This document shows, piece after piece, positions 17,998 through 25,893 of a DNA stretch of 64,000 bases (the stretch's first letter is position 1; the number at the start of each line of letters is the position of its first letter). The notes below the pieces were generated by a model. It did not search any database and was not told the origin of the DNA. It worked only from the letters and a program-made list of their open reading frames with translations. The DNA comes from JAVJSD01 sp040219575 (GTDB lineage Bacteria; Planctomycetota; Planctomycetia; Pirellulales; Pirellulaceae): positions 77,390-141,389 of the forward strand of contig JAVJSD010000116.1 in assembly GCA_040219575.1 (NCBI GenBank). The letters run 5' to 3'. Both the position numbers and the translations under genes were made by a program.

Positions 17998-18804
17998 ATG
18001 AGTCTGTTCGACTGGGTTGAACTCGGCTTCGCCGATCACGATCACTCGCTGGAGTGGTTCACGGGATCGTTCGGCGTGACGATCGGCGACAGCATCGCCG
18101 CCACGTTCGGCGCCAGCTACTCGCACGTCTTCGGACCGAAGGTCACGCTCGTGTGCGACCCCGAGGATATGCTGCTGTCGAAACTCGACGAGGCCTTGCC
18201 GCTGGTCACCGGACTGCTCGCCGGCGTGGGCGGCAACTTCAACCTCAACTACAGTTCGGTCTTCAACGGCACGTACTTCGGCCCGGTGGTGAACGTCCGC
18301 CGCGCGCCGCACGACGACAAGACTTCGGACAACATCCTGGCCTACAAAAAGCAAATCGATCCCGCTTCGGGCGCCGAGACGGACGTGGTCGACAAGGCGA
18401 CCAGCATCGCCGCGGCGGCGCTGTCGGTGCTGATCAACGCCGTCGCGGCGGCGCTCGATCTGGCGATCCACTTCGTGTACCCCAAGTTCGGCTCGAAGAG
18501 CGAATCCGACGAGTCCACTATCGAAGGCTACGGCAAGACGCCCGAGATCCTCAAGATCTGCTGCTATACGATCACGTCGCGGCTGATGGCGATGCTGAAG
18601 ATGCTCGAGGAGAAAGGCTCCTGGGCCGACTTCGCGGAGCAGTTCGTCAACGCCGGCAAGTTCATCCTCAAGGGCATCGGCTACACCGTGGCGTTCTGTC
18701 TCGTACCCGTGGCGATCGCAATTGCGATCACCGCCGTCGTGCTGACGTTGACCGGATTGGCCATCGCCTACTCCGGCGCCGCAATCGCGGGCGCGTTCGC
18801 CTAG
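17998..18804 (+). CDS. Membrane protein of the VgrG cassette, unknown function
   Basis: A 268-residue protein starting 61 bases after vgrG. The N-terminal about 110 residues are soluble and Gly/Asn-rich (SLFDWVELGFADHDHS.., GGNFNLNYSSVFNGTYFGP). A long Ala-rich hydrophobic stretch at about 130-165 and a strong C-terminal hydrophobic stretch at about 226-268 (GYTVAFCLVPVAIAIAITAVVLTLTG..) suggest membrane-inserting helices. Placement between VgrG and the beta-helix protein makes a cassette role likely, possibly a pore-forming effector or a spike-associated membrane protein. I do not recognise a characterised family. Confidence 0.65.
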   Translation: MSLFDWVELGFADHDHSLEWFTGSFGVTIGDSIAATFGASYSHVFGPKVTLVCDPEDMLLSKLDEALPLVTGLLAGVGGNFNLNYSSVFNGTYFGPVVNVRRAPHDDKTSDNILAYKKQIDPASGAETDVVDKATSIAAAALSVLINAVAAALDLAIHFVYPKFGSKSESDESTIEGYGKTPEILKICCYTITSRLMAMLKMLEEKGSWADFAEQFVNAGKFILKGIGYTVAFCLVPVAIAIAITAVVLTLTGLAIAYSGAAIAGAFA

Positions 18805-18849
18805 CGACGCCGGCCGAAGAGCCTTCGAACCTCGCATCAAGGATTCATC

Positions 18850-19470
18850 ATGCCAGGCAATGCACTCCACGTCGGCGATCGCCAGATACAGGCGACCGCC
18901 AATATCGATATCGCCTCGCACGGCGCGCGAACCAGCCTGATGGCGGCGGGGGAGGAAGGCGCGCTGGTGATGTCCGCCAACAAGATCGCCGCGCTGGTTT
19001 GCGGCTCCACCGCCCTGTCGATGGAGAACGACGAAGACCAGGCCGGCGCCGTCTCGCTTCAAGCGGGGCCCGAAGGGCAACTCACCATCGCCCTGGGACC
19101 CGAGGAGATCGGCCCGCGGATCGTGCTCGAGCCGGAACTGCTCACCATCGCCGTCGGCGTGCCTGGCGTGGGAGCCAGCATCAAGATGACGCCCGAGTCG
19201 ATCATGCTGCAAGTCGCCGAAAACACCGTCGAGCTTACCCCCGAGGGCCTCACCGAGATCATCGCCGAAGTGATGCGGTCGCTTACAGCCGAGGGGCAGA
19301 CCGTCACCGCCGGGGAAACGGTTCATACCGTCGGCCTGACCGGTGAGGAGATGGAAGGCCCGACGAACATGGCCGAGGCCGAGGGCGACGCATCGATCAT
19401 GGCGCCGATGCTGGAGGTGACCGGCGACGGCATGCTGACCGAAGAAGGCGCCATGGTGATGATCAACTGA
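18850..19470 (+). CDS. Beta-helix-like spike-extension protein (VgrG tail-like)
   Basis: A 206-residue protein whose middle (about 60-140) consists of alternating short beta segments, such as LTIALGPEEIGPRIVLEPELLTIAVG and IKMTPESIMLQVAENTVELTPEG. This spacing is what one sees in the triple-stranded beta-helix of phage gp5 and VgrG C-termini (DUF2345-like). It contains no membrane segment or catalytic motif. Because the neighbouring VgrG ends soon after its OB-fold, this protein may supply the needle shaft as a separate chain. The N-terminus (MPGNALHVGDRQIQATAN) also hints at binding of a PAAR-like surface. The function is inferred from pattern and neighbourhood only. Confidence 0.6.
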   Translation: MPGNALHVGDRQIQATANIDIASHGARTSLMAAGEEGALVMSANKIAALVCGSTALSMENDEDQAGAVSLQAGPEGQLTIALGPEEIGPRIVLEPELLTIAVGVPGVGASIKMTPESIMLQVAENTVELTPEGLTEIIAEVMRSLTAEGQTVTAGETVHTVGLTGEEMEGPTNMAEAEGDASIMAPMLEVTGDGMLTEEGAMVMIN

Positions 19471-19514
19471 CGGTGATCGAAAGCGATGTTCAACCAACCC
19501 GTGGAGTACGACCG

Positions 19515-20300
19515 ATGAGCGTCGTCGAAGCAACTTGCAAGCCGAGCGCGGCGGATCTGGTGATCCGCTATACCATTCGGCTGTCGGCCGCCGCCGAGCG
19601 AATGCTCGATCCCGGCATGTCGCCGCCGCGGTACTACCAGGCGCTGCGGCGGGCCGGCCTGGAAGTCGACGCCCGCCGAGTGCTGGCCTACAGCATGCCC
19701 AAACGCCGCGCGTTGTGGTGGGGCTGCCTGTGCGCTTGGGACGGTTTGCGCGACAAAGCGAGCGAGCGGGAGCTCGCCGCGCTGCGGGCGGTCAGCGACT
19801 TCGTGCTGCTGCCCAGCGACGAGCGGCGCCGCGCCGCGCGGGAGGCGCGACGGCGGACGCGGCAAGCTTCACCGGCGTTCACCTTGGCCGCGGCGGCGTT
19901 CTTCAGCGCCGGCAGCATTTCAACACCGGGCGGTCATCCGGTCCTTGCGCCCGAACATCTCACCGGCCGCCTGGTGGCGGTGACGGTCTACCTGGCCGCC
20001 GCCGTTCGCGAAGCCCGGCGCTATCGCACGCACCTGCGGCACTACCTGACGCTCGGTGAAGAGATCGCCCAAGGCGAACACCTGTGGCCCGTGGCCGACG
20101 CTGCCAGCCTCGGTCGACACACGGTCGGGCCAACGTCGATCGACTCGCGCTCGACGAACATTGCCTCGGCGCAACCGGCCGAGCCCCACTTCACCCTTCA
20201 CTCGTCGAAGCACCGACTGTTGCTGTCGGAGTTGACCGGCGAGCACAAGAGTTGCGGCTGCCGGCACGATTCGCACCACCACCAGTTGCAAGAAGCATGA
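19515..20300 (+). CDS. DUF6931-like protein of the VgrG cassette (first copy)
   Basis: A 261-residue protein starting at the ATG at 19515. Its core resembles the next gene: SPPRYYQALRRAGLEVDARRVLAYSMPKRRALWWGCLCAW pairs with the second copy's SAYFALLGRRELYRDAFAFAAHYLPRRKAIWWGCLCAW. The WWGCLCAW signature and following Ala-rich helices match the family I know as DUF6931, seen near VgrG genes in planctomycetes. It has an extra C-terminal tail with CGCRHDSHHH, a possible metal site. Its last four bases overlap the next start (ATGA), so translation is coupled. A chaperone or adaptor role for spike cargo is plausible but unproven. Confidence 0.7.
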   Translation: MSVVEATCKPSAADLVIRYTIRLSAAAERMLDPGMSPPRYYQALRRAGLEVDARRVLAYSMPKRRALWWGCLCAWDGLRDKASERELAALRAVSDFVLLPSDERRRAAREARRRTRQASPAFTLAAAAFFSAGSISTPGGHPVLAPEHLTGRLVAVTVYLAAAVREARRYRTHLRHYLTLGEEIAQGEHLWPVADAASLGRHTVGPTSIDSRSTNIASAQPAEPHFTLHSSKHRLLLSELTGEHKSCGCRHDSHHHQLQEA

Positions 20301-20923
20301 ACGACACGCAACCAGATCAAGCCGTCGAGCCGAAATTGGCCAGCGAGGTCGCGGAGCGATTCGAGTTGAGCGACGACGCTCGGGCGCTGCTCGCGCCGGA
20401 TCACACGCCCAGCGCCTACTTCGCCCTGCTGGGGCGCCGGGAACTCTACCGCGACGCCTTCGCCTTCGCGGCGCACTACCTGCCGCGGCGGAAAGCCATC
20501 TGGTGGGGTTGCCTGTGTGCGTGGGAGTTGTTTCGCAACGATGTTCCCGCCGGCGAGGAATCGCCGCTGGCGGCCGTCGTCGGCTGGGTCCGCCAGCCGA
20601 GCGAAGAGAATCGTCGCCGCGCCTACGAGACGGCGCGCGACGCCGCCCGGCCCTCGGTGTCGGCGAACCTGGCGATGGCGGTCTTCTCGGCCGACGGCAG
20701 CCTGTCGAAGCCGGATGGCCCGCACGTCGATCCCAAGCCGCATCAAGCGGCCCGGTTCGTCACCGCCGCCGTCGTGCTGGCCGGTCAACTGGCGCCGCGC
20801 GAGCAACGCAAGCAATTTCAACATCACTTCCTGGAGTTCGCCGTCGAACTCTCGCGCGACGGCGCTCCTTGGGAGCAGGCCGCCGAGGAAAACGAAGACG
20901 CCGCGAGCGCCGTCGCGACCTAG
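20297..20923 (+). CDS. DUF6931-like protein of the VgrG cassette (second copy)
   Basis: A 208-residue paralogue of the preceding gene, overlapping it by four bases. It shares the PRRKAIWWGCLCAWELF block and the downstream AxxxARPSVSANLAMAVFSADGSLS segment, but lacks the first copy's His/Cys tail and ends in an acidic tail (EQAAEENEDAASAVAT). Tandem retention of two diverged copies with coupled translation suggests a heteromer. No enzymatic motif is seen. Confidence 0.7.
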   Translation: MNDTQPDQAVEPKLASEVAERFELSDDARALLAPDHTPSAYFALLGRRELYRDAFAFAAHYLPRRKAIWWGCLCAWELFRNDVPAGEESPLAAVVGWVRQPSEENRRRAYETARDAARPSVSANLAMAVFSADGSLSKPDGPHVDPKPHQAARFVTAAVVLAGQLAPREQRKQFQHHFLEFAVELSRDGAPWEQAAEENEDAASAVAT

Positions 20924-20990
20924 TAAGCAACTCGCCTCCGTAGCCGACGTTTGTCGTACAGCCACCTCAAGACAGCTCAGGATTCTGCTC

Positions 20991-21509
20991 ATGGCCTCCC
21001 CGCCGAATATCGATATCGACGCCGTCATGTCCGACCTGGCGACATTCCAGCAACAGGTCGGCAGGATCCATTCACAGCTCACCAATCCGCGGCAGAAGGA
21101 AGTCCTCGGCGAGGCCCTCGACCGCGTGCGAGAGGCTCGCGCCGAAGTGCAGCGCACCTATCAGCCCACGATTCAACAGATTGAGGATAGCGCCCGTCGC
21201 AGCCAGTCGCAGGCGCAGACGCTTCAGTCCCAAGCCGAATCGGCGCGGCGCGAGTTGAACCAGAAGGCCGAGCAGCAGAAGCAGAAGAAGGAGAAACGCA
21301 AACAGCGCCGCGCGGCGGCGCTGAAAGCGCCCAAGACGCCCAAGGCGCCCGCCAATCCCCTCGCCTTGCACGCCGCCCCCCAACTTCGCGATGAATTGTT
21401 GTCGCGTTTCCAGGCGAAGCCGGCCAAGCCCGATGGCGGCGAAACGATGCAACGCGAAATCTGGGAGGACTGGAACTGGAACGAAAGCGGCCCCGCCGAC
21501 AAGTCGTGA
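20991..21509 (+). CDS. Coiled-coil protein of the VgrG cassette
   Basis: A 172-residue protein starting at the ATG at 20991. Residues about 15-115 are strongly helical and charged (QQQVGRIHSQLTN.., RRELNQKAEQQKQKKEKRKQRR), with a lysine/arginine-rich block then an Ala/Pro/Lys linker. The C-terminus is short and acidic with Trp residues (REIWEDWNWNESGPADKS). The gene sits between the DUF6931-like pair and the PAAR gene. It may be a structural or loading adaptor; no family is recognised. Confidence 0.65.
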   Translation: MASPPNIDIDAVMSDLATFQQQVGRIHSQLTNPRQKEVLGEALDRVREARAEVQRTYQPTIQQIEDSARRSQSQAQTLQSQAESARRELNQKAEQQKQKKEKRKQRRAAALKAPKTPKAPANPLALHAAPQLRDELLSRFQAKPAKPDGGETMQREIWEDWNWNESGPADKS

Positions 21510-21579
21510 TCCTTCGTACGTCGACGTTCACGTCCGTCGTGCTCTGGCAATCGCATTAGCTCTCGCCCCACGCCTCGCC

Positions 21580-21867
21580 ATGCCTCCCGCCTCCCGCATC
21601 ACCGACATGCAAGTCTGCCCGATGGTGGACGTGCTGGTTCCCCACGTCGGCGGTCCGATTATTGGTCCCGGCGCGCCGACGGTGTTGATCGGCGAAATGC
21701 CGGCCTCCTGCGAGGGCGACATGGCCGTCTGCGTCGGACCGCCCGCCACGATTGTGCTGGGCCTGCCGGTCGTACTGATCGAAGGCCGCCCCGCCACGTT
21801 CCTGGGCAGCATGACCGACCACGGCGGCGACGTCATCACCGGCTTTCCGATGGTCGAGATCGGCTGA
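21580..21867 (+). CDS. PAAR-domain spike-tip protein
   Basis: A 95-residue protein consisting of one PAAR domain: ASRITDMQVCPM.. to ..VPHVGGPIIGPGAPTVLIGEMPA, then CVGPPATIVLGLPVVLIEGRPATFLGSMTDHGG. Cys and His residues at the expected places could bind the metal that sharpens the tip. PAAR proteins cap VgrG trimers in contractile injection systems. It closes the plus-strand cassette that begins with vgrG. The start at 21580 is chosen because upstream codons in frame do not extend the domain. No effector domain is fused. Confidence 0.85.
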   Translation: MPPASRITDMQVCPMVDVLVPHVGGPIIGPGAPTVLIGEMPASCEGDMAVCVGPPATIVLGLPVVLIEGRPATFLGSMTDHGGDVITGFPMVEIG

Positions 21868-21930
21868 CGAACTGCTGGTGCGGCGCCGCGGTTCGATCCG
21901 CGGCGGCGGCGTGTGCTATCATGCGACGCC

Positions 21931-23247
21931 ATGAACGACACTCCCGAACCCTCTCCCGGCAGTGTGCTGCGGGTCGTCGCGGCCAGCTTCATCGGCACGA
22001 CGATCGAGTGGTACGACTTCTTCCTGTACGGCACCGCTTCGGCGCTCGTGTTCAATAAGCTGTTCTTTCCGAGTTACGACCCGCATACCGGGACGATGTT
22101 GGCCTTCGCCACGTACGCCGTGGGATTCTTCGCTCGGCCCGTGGGAGGCGTGTTGTTCGCCCACTTCGGCGACCGCTTCGGCCGCAAGTCGACGCTCGTC
22201 ACCACCTTGATGCTGATGGGGCTGGCCACCTTCGCGATCGGCCTGCTGCCGACCTACCAGCAGATCGGCGTCGCGGCGCCCGTGCTGTTGGTGATGTTGC
22301 GCTTCATCCAAGGATTCGGCGTGGGGGGTGAATGGGGCGGGGCCGTGTTGATGGCGGTGGAATACGGACACCGCGGACGGCGCGGTTTGTACGCCAGTTG
22401 GGTGCAGGCGGGCGTGCCGGCCGGATTTCTGCTGGCGACCGGCGTCTACGCGATCTTCAAAATGCTTCCTGATGCAGACTTCATGGCCTGGGGTTGGCGG
22501 GCGCCGTTTCTCTTGGGCATCGTGCTGCTGGGCGTGGGGATGTTGATCCGCCTGATCGTATTCGAGAGCCCCTTGTTTTCACGTTTGCGGGAAAAGAAGG
22601 CGCCGGTCCGCGTGCCGATCCTCGAGGTGATTCGCCGCTACCCGCGGAATGTCTTGCTGGCGATGGGAGCGCGGTTCGCCGAGAACGGCTGCTACTACGT
22701 GTTCACCGTGTTCGTGCTCTCGTACGCCAGGGACCAACTCGGTGTGGAGGAACCCTTCCTGCTCAACGTCCTCATTCTGGCCGCGGCGGTGCAATTGCTG
22801 TTCATCCCGCTGTTCGGCATGCTTTCCGACCGTATCGGGCGCCGGCCGGTGTACCTGGGAGGAGCGCTGGCGCTGGCCCTGTTCGCCATGCCGTTCTTTC
22901 GCCTGATCGATTCGGTCGTGGAGTGGCAAATCGCCGCCGCGATCATCGTCGGCCTGGTGATTCACGCCGCCATGTACGCCCCGCAGGCCGCGTTCTTTTC
23001 GGAGTTGTTCGGCACCGAGGTTCGCTACACCGGCGCCTCGATCGGCTACCAGCTCGCTTCGCCGTTGGCCGGAGGTCTGGCGCCGTTGATCGCGAGCGGA
23101 CTGCTCCTCTGGAGCGGCGGGCGTCCCTGGCCGGTGGCGGTCTACCTCATCGCGCTCTCCGTCGTGACGCTGGTCTCCGTCTACCTGGCGGCCGAAACGC
23201 ACCGGGTGTCGCTGGAGGCGCCGCCGGAAAGCGGCCGCGAGAGCTAA
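21931..23247 (+). CDS. MFS transporter, metabolite:H+ symporter (MHS) type
   Basis: A 438-residue inner-membrane transporter with about 12 hydrophobic segments. The hallmark of the MHS branch is present near the N-terminus (GTTIEWYDFFLYG), followed by the loop 2-3 motif GDRFGRKSTL and, in the second half, SDRIGRRPVYLGG. The family imports organic acids, betaines or similar solutes with protons. The ATG at 21931 is preferred to a GTG at 21913. It begins 63 bases after the PAAR gene but is unrelated in role, so the cassette probably ends before it. Confidence 0.9.
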   Translation: MNDTPEPSPGSVLRVVAASFIGTTIEWYDFFLYGTASALVFNKLFFPSYDPHTGTMLAFATYAVGFFARPVGGVLFAHFGDRFGRKSTLVTTLMLMGLATFAIGLLPTYQQIGVAAPVLLVMLRFIQGFGVGGEWGGAVLMAVEYGHRGRRGLYASWVQAGVPAGFLLATGVYAIFKMLPDADFMAWGWRAPFLLGIVLLGVGMLIRLIVFESPLFSRLREKKAPVRVPILEVIRRYPRNVLLAMGARFAENGCYYVFTVFVLSYARDQLGVEEPFLLNVLILAAAVQLLFIPLFGMLSDRIGRRPVYLGGALALALFAMPFFRLIDSVVEWQIAAAIIVGLVIHAAMYAPQAAFFSELFGTEVRYTGASIGYQLASPLAGGLAPLIASGLLLWSGGRPWPVAVYLIALSVVTLVSVYLAAETHRVSLEAPPESGRES

Positions 23248-23259
23248 GCGGGCCGTGAT

Positions 23260-23727
23260 TCAAACCGCGGCCGACTCTTCCTGCCGTTCGACTTGCTCCG
23301 CGGCAGAGGATGCGTCGCGGCCGTCTTGCAGCCGGCCGACCATCGCATTGAATTCGCCGGCCACGTCCTGCCACATGTCGTCCGACCGAAAACTGATCGG
23401 CTTGAACGACTTTCCCCGTCCGGTCGACCGAATCGCTTCTTGCAGCCGATACATGGGACCCGCGAAGCGATTGGTGGTGCGCAGCATGTCGTGCATGAAG
23501 TAGGGGAACAGACACAAGAACACGACCGCCAGAATCAGGGCGTCGGCGCCGGCGTGTCGGGCCCGCTCGGTGAGGGGAACCGTCAAATCGCCGAAGACGA
23601 ACAGTCGCAGCAGCGGCAGGGCGACGACCACGGCGATCAGGAAGGTGGCCCAGTGCAGCGCCAGTCGAGCGACGATTCCCAACTGTACGGGTCGATCGAT
23701 CAGCAAACGCCGTCGTTTGGATTTCAT
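23260..23727 (-). CDS. Two-helix membrane protein with HAMP-like domain
   Basis: A 155-residue protein with membrane helices at about residues 18-45 and 60-78, then a HAMP-like segment (NRFAGPMYRLQEAIRSTGRGKSFKPISFRSDDMWQDVAGEFNAM). The AGPxYRLxxxxR start and the FRxxDxxxxLxxxFN end are typical of this small family in planctomycetes and deltaproteobacteria. No output domain follows, so it may act through a partner. It is divergent from the tad-like operon across a 378-base gap and convergent with the transporter, with only 12 bases between the stops. Confidence 0.8.
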   Translation of the reverse strand: MKSKRRRLLIDRPVQLGIVARLALHWATFLIAVVVALPLLRLFVFGDLTVPLTERARHAGADALILAVVFLCLFPYFMHDMLRTTNRFAGPMYRLQEAIRSTGRGKSFKPISFRSDDMWQDVAGEFNAMVGRLQDGRDASSAAEQVERQEESAAV

Positions 23728-23980
23728 GGAGTCATTCCTGGCATGGCGAGTCGTCCGTCGCGCGGAGCGCCCGGTTCTTTGTAAGCCTAGCACGTGCACG
23801 CGCGTGAACTCATGAGAAAGCAGCAGAAGAGGTCGCTGTCGGCAAGCAAGTCTCTCTTCGGTCTGTAGCGGTTCTCGCGACGACGGCGCTCCCGACATTC
23901 TCTGATTCTTTGACAACCAGAGATTATCGACGTATCGGTTTAAGAGAAGGTCCACTCAACCTGCGATTCGTAGAGGTATT

Positions 23981-24070
23981 CGCGAAAAGGGCAAACCGGT
24001 CGTGAGGCCGGGGCGCAAAGTCATGGGTCTCGCCGCTTCGTCGCGAGACCGCCAGACTGCCGACGAAAGC
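23981..24070 (+). ncRNA. Cyclic di-GMP-I (GEMM) riboswitch
   Basis: The sequence aligns block by block with the class I c-di-GMP aptamer: AAAGGGCAAACC, then a stem GGTC/GGCC capped by the GNRA tetraloop GTGA, then GGGGCGCAAAGTC, ATGGGTCTCG, a variable stem (GGTCTCG/CGAGACC), and the closing GCCAGACTGCCGA block. The tetraloop and the GCAAAG and GCCAG..TGCCGA segments are the conserved ligand-pocket parts. It ends 36 bases before the TadE-like start, so it should control the tad-like operon in cis. A TTGACA at 23909-23914 may be its -35. I could not decide whether it turns expression on or off. Confidence 0.9.
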
Positions 24071-24105
24071 CTTGGACTCTCTCTCGAACAGAAAGAACAA
24101 GGTCC

Positions 24106-24627
24106 ATGTGCTCGAGCAATTTGTCCGGTAGTCTCGCCGCCGATGGTGCATCGCATTCCTCAGACGCTGGCGGTGCGCATCGTCTTTCGCGCTCCACGCG
24201 GAGCGTGCGACGACGAAGTAGGCGTCCGCGCGATCGACGCGGCGCCACGGCTGTCGAGTTCGCGATGGTCGCCATCCCGCTGTTCATGTTCTTCTTCGCC
24301 AGCATCGAGTTCGGACGGGCGATGCTGGCGCTGCAAAGCATGGAGGAATCGGCCCGGGCCGGCTGCCGCCGCGCCGTCATCAGCGGCGCCACGACAGAGG
24401 AGGTGGAAGCGGAGGTCGCCCGCATTCTGCAGGCGTCGGGGATCGCCAATTACAACGCGGTGATCGAGCCGGCGGCCTTCGCCGCCCAGGACCGCTGGAA
24501 ACCCGTCACGGTCACGGTGACCGCCGGATTCAACGATTTGAGTTGGCTCCCCGCCCCCTTTTTTCTGGGCGACATGACCTTCACTTCGTCCTGCACGTTG
24601 CCCAAAGAGTCTTCGCCGGACGGATGA
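24106..24627 (+). CDS. TadE-like pseudopilin (first)
   Basis: A 173-residue protein. A basic, Ser/Arg-rich leader of about 45 residues precedes the TadE signature RRGATAVEFAMVAIPLFMFFFASIEFGRAML, where Glu follows the AVEF motif in a prepilin-type hydrophobic segment. The C-terminal part carries two Cys (CRRAV, SSCTLP). TadE-family pseudopilins belong to tight-adherence (Flp) pilus systems. It is the first gene after the c-di-GMP riboswitch and is followed 55 bases later by the vWA TadG-like gene. The start is uncertain; a shorter start is possible only inside the hydrophobic segment. Confidence 0.85.
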   Translation: MCSSNLSGSLAADGASHSSDAGGAHRLSRSTRSVRRRSRRPRDRRGATAVEFAMVAIPLFMFFFASIEFGRAMLALQSMEESARAGCRRAVISGATTEEVEAEVARILQASGIANYNAVIEPAAFAAQDRWKPVTVTVTAGFNDLSWLPAPFFLGDMTFTSSCTLPKESSPDG

Positions 24628-24682
24628 CGGTGTTTCCTTTTCGTCGGTTCCAGACAATCTTCCCCCCGTGGGAGACTCACAC

Positions 24683-25840
24683 ATGTTTGCCCAGATACGA
24701 AGAAATCATCGACATAACCGCCGTGGCGCGACGATGGTGCTCATCTGCATTCTGATGGTCGTCATTGTGGCGATGGTCGCATTTTCCGTGGACGTGGGTC
24801 GGATGTATCTGGTCCGTTCGGAAATGCAAACCGCCGTCGACGCCGGCGCGCTGGCGGCGACGTTGCAACTGCAAAGGGATCCTGACGACATCGATGCGGC
24901 CGTCGACGCGGCCAAGAAGTTTGTTCAGCTGAACCGCGTTGGGTGGTCGTCGACCGTGGCTGATGAAGCGATCACCGTCGAGGCCGGCAGTTGGGATGCG
25001 GAGACGCATTCGTTCAGTACGTCCGGTTCCGATCTGAACGCCGTGCGCGTGGCGGCCGTCACCGACGAGCCCTTGTTCTTCGCCGGTGTGATGGGGCAAT
25101 GGCAATTCGCCGCGCCGAGCGACGCAATCGCCAGCGCCGGCGACAAGAAGCTGGATATCATCATGACCCTGGACCTGTCGGGATCGATGGGCTCCAACGG
25201 TCGGATCCAAGCCTTGCAGGACGCCTCGCCGGTGTTTATCGACGTGCTCGACGACGTGGGAAGCGACGATCGCGTCGGTGTGATGGGCTATGGAGCGATT
25301 CCCGGGGAATACAATCCCTCCAGGCGGGGTGACTCCGGCTCGGTCTACCTCGATACGCCGCTGGACCTGTTTCCCGAAAGGAGCAACTGGGTGGCCGTGC
25401 TCGAGGCGCCGCTGACCAACGACTACAACTACTTGCGAACCCAGGTGCTCAACCGTGAAACGCTCGAAGCGGACAAGTACAACGGCTGGACGCCGATCGG
25501 CGCCGCGCTCCGTGATTCGGCGCACTACCTGAACGCAAACGCTCGCGAAGACGTCGACAAGGTCATCGTGCTGATGAGCGACGGGCACGCCAACAAGCCC
25601 GACGGAAACGGCCCGGGCTACGCCCTCGACATGGCCCGGTACGCCGCCGGCCTGGATATCAAGGTGTACACCATCAGTCTCGGCAACGCCGCCGACGACG
25701 ATTTGATGGAGCAGATCGCGAACATCACCGGCGCGGAGTTCTTCAAGGCGGGCGGGTCGTCCTCCTCGCTGTCCGAAGAACTGGCCGACGCGTTCCGGGG
25801 CATCGCCAGCGATATCAAACGCACGCAGTTGGTGAAGTAG
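24683..25840 (+). CDS. TadG-like protein with vWA domain
   Basis: A 385-residue protein. Residues 14-40 (RGATMVLICILMVVIVAMVAFSVDVGRMYLVRSEMQTAVDAGALAA) are the Flp-pilus TadG-type N-terminus. From about residue 158 there is a vWA domain with the MIDAS motif DLSGSMGSNG (Asp164), a Thr/Asp-rich middle and VIVLMSDGHANKPDGNG. vWA domains bind partners through a metal ion. The start at 24683 is used; the longer frame from 24668 adds five residues. It is the second gene of the riboswitch-controlled group. Confidence 0.87.
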   Translation: MFAQIRRNHRHNRRGATMVLICILMVVIVAMVAFSVDVGRMYLVRSEMQTAVDAGALAATLQLQRDPDDIDAAVDAAKKFVQLNRVGWSSTVADEAITVEAGSWDAETHSFSTSGSDLNAVRVAAVTDEPLFFAGVMGQWQFAAPSDAIASAGDKKLDIIMTLDLSGSMGSNGRIQALQDASPVFIDVLDDVGSDDRVGVMGYGAIPGEYNPSRRGDSGSVYLDTPLDLFPERSNWVAVLEAPLTNDYNYLRTQVLNRETLEADKYNGWTPIGAALRDSAHYLNANAREDVDKVIVLMSDGHANKPDGNGPGYALDMARYAAGLDIKVYTISLGNAADDDLMEQIANITGAEFFKAGGSSSSLSEELADAFRGIASDIKRTQLVK

Positions 25841-25893
25841 CAAGAACATCACCTCCCGCGATGTGAGGATGCAACCCACATGGAGCTCAAGCC

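Noticed and set aside
16096..21867. A complete type VI secretion locus or extracellular contractile injection system
   Set aside because: Only spike-tip genes are present; no sheath, tube, baseplate, membrane-complex or ClpV/AAA+ gene was found in the window.
23866..23886. GTAGCGGTTCTCGCGACGACGG as a family A hairpin
   Set aside because: It begins like family A but has no matching second arm.
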